Shown here: one piece after another, positions 63,587-64,000 of the stretch
Layout: each line of letters begins with the position of its first letter
How positions within the stretch are numbered: position 1 is the stretch's first letter
Assembly (NCBI GenBank): GCA_018136815.1
Contig: CM030932.1
Location: 6,936,230 to 7,000,229 of the forward strand
Source of the DNA: Isochrysis galbana
Lineage: Eukaryota > Haptophyta > Isochrysidales > Isochrysidaceae
Direction: 5' to 3'
Length of the DNA stretch: 64,000 bases
Made by a program: the position numbers and the translations under genes
Notes under the pieces: generated by a model
Told to the model about the DNA's origin: nothing
Databases searched by the model: none
The model's input: only the letters and a program-made list of their open reading frames with translations

Positions 63587-64000
63587 ATTCGGCGAGGGGC
63601 CGGTCTGTCAGTGTGAGTTCGAGCTCGGGTTCTCGTTGTGACTCCTTCGGGGAGTACAGCCAGGAGTAGTATCTTCTGAATTCCCTTCGAATGCCTTTGT
63701 CGGACGTCGTGGTGTTGTGTTCAGAGTGCCCGGGATTGTCCCAGTCGTTGGTCATGAAGATTTCTTTGATGTTTCCACCCCATTTCCGTTGTTTGAGCTT
63801 TTTAAAGAATTCCTTAGAGTGAAGGTCTTCTTGGCGAAGTTTGGCGTGCGGTGTGCTCTCCGTATTTGGCTTGGAATTGTTGCGCGCAATCCTCGTTGAC
63901 CGCTATGTGCCATGGGCCTCGCGCTGAGCGGGCCCAAAAGTCTGGCTCGGGGTCCACGCCCTCGAGTTCGAGAAGAAGCTCGACGATGGCGGCATACGCC
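63587..64000 (-). pseudogene. LINE fragment, copy 2 (linker between endonuclease and RT), runs off the window
   Basis: The minus strand encodes AKYGESTPHAKLRQEDLHSK and then FFKKLKQRKWGGNIKEIF, MTNDWDNPGHSEHNTTTSDK and GIRREFRRYYSWLYSPK ... LTDRPLAEL. It aligns with copy 1 (IRREFRKYYVWLYSPK; ADRPLSDLDRRRL). Coding sequence continues towards the right edge, so the element's 5' part lies beyond the window. It is interrupted at 63586 by the SINE-like insertion. Confidence 0.75.

Noticed and set aside
1-64000. CRISPR array or bacterial operon structure
   Set aside because: No regularly spaced repeats with unique spacers, no Shine-Dalgarno-led gene strings; genes are spliced and separated.

Overview
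The window looks like a nuclear segment of a GC-rich, intron-containing unicellular alga. A haptophyte or a similar secondary-plastid alga is my best guess. Reasons: spliced eukaryotic genes with short introns (about 56-260 bp), a bestrophin-type channel with a bipartite-looking N-terminus, a secreted-type protein built on GTDCxDCG cysteine modules (as I recall, common in haptophyte proteomes), one intron best explained by GC-AG borders, and long homopolymeric C/G tracts. The assignment is inference; no rRNA or plastid marker is present.

Layout. 1-6.2 kb: a Ser/Pro-rich partial protein (+), a PA-domain RING-H2 ubiquitin ligase (-) and a four-helix membrane protein (+). 6.4-13.4 kb: gene-poor, with a dispersed repeat, a small acidic Cys-rich ORF and a 1.13-kb element bounded by a perfect 25-bp inverted repeat. 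13.4-16.6 kb: a DDT/WHIM/Tudor-like chromatin protein (-). 17.8-20.1 kb: a damaged LTR, a tandem array of about 200-bp units and repeat ends. 21.1-25.9 kb: a seven-exon gene for a nitrate/nitrite-sensing (NIT) domain, transmembrane protein kinase (+). 27.4-28.8 kb: bestrophin-like channel (-). 29.2-31.0 kb: repeats, including a MITE with an 8-bp target duplication. 31.7-32.5 kb: P-loop kinase of zeta-toxin fold (-). 35.0-37.9 kb: MSH5 (-). 38.1-42.06 kb: a TA-flanked DNA transposon interrupted by a solo LTR and followed by a SINE-like repeat. 43.0-47.0 kb: a divergent pair, an MHS-type MFS transporter (-) and a JMJD4-like JmjC protein (+). 50.6-52.3 kb: PSMD5 proteasome chaperone (-). 54.3-56.7 kb: FAAH-like amidase (-). 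59.2-60.9 kb: Cys-rich single-pass membrane protein (+). 61.2-64.0 kb: LINE fragments interrupted by a second solo LTR and a SINE-like element with a 17-bp target duplication.

The genes are independent housekeeping, chromatin, meiotic, transport and signalling genes; there is no operon-like cluster. Exon-intron models were built by hand from reading-frame phase, splice consensus and family conservation. Where phases close exactly (kinase, bestrophin, PSMD5, MSH5, JMJD4) I trust them more. Two features stand out. One is the NIT-kinase receptor, a bacterial-type nitrate sensor domain linked to a eukaryotic kinase. The other is the layered mobile DNA: solo LTRs with TG...CA ends and 5-bp duplications, and a dispersed family with recognisable 5', internal and 3' modules. 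In most genes a pyrimidine-rich tract lies on the sense strand just before the start codon.
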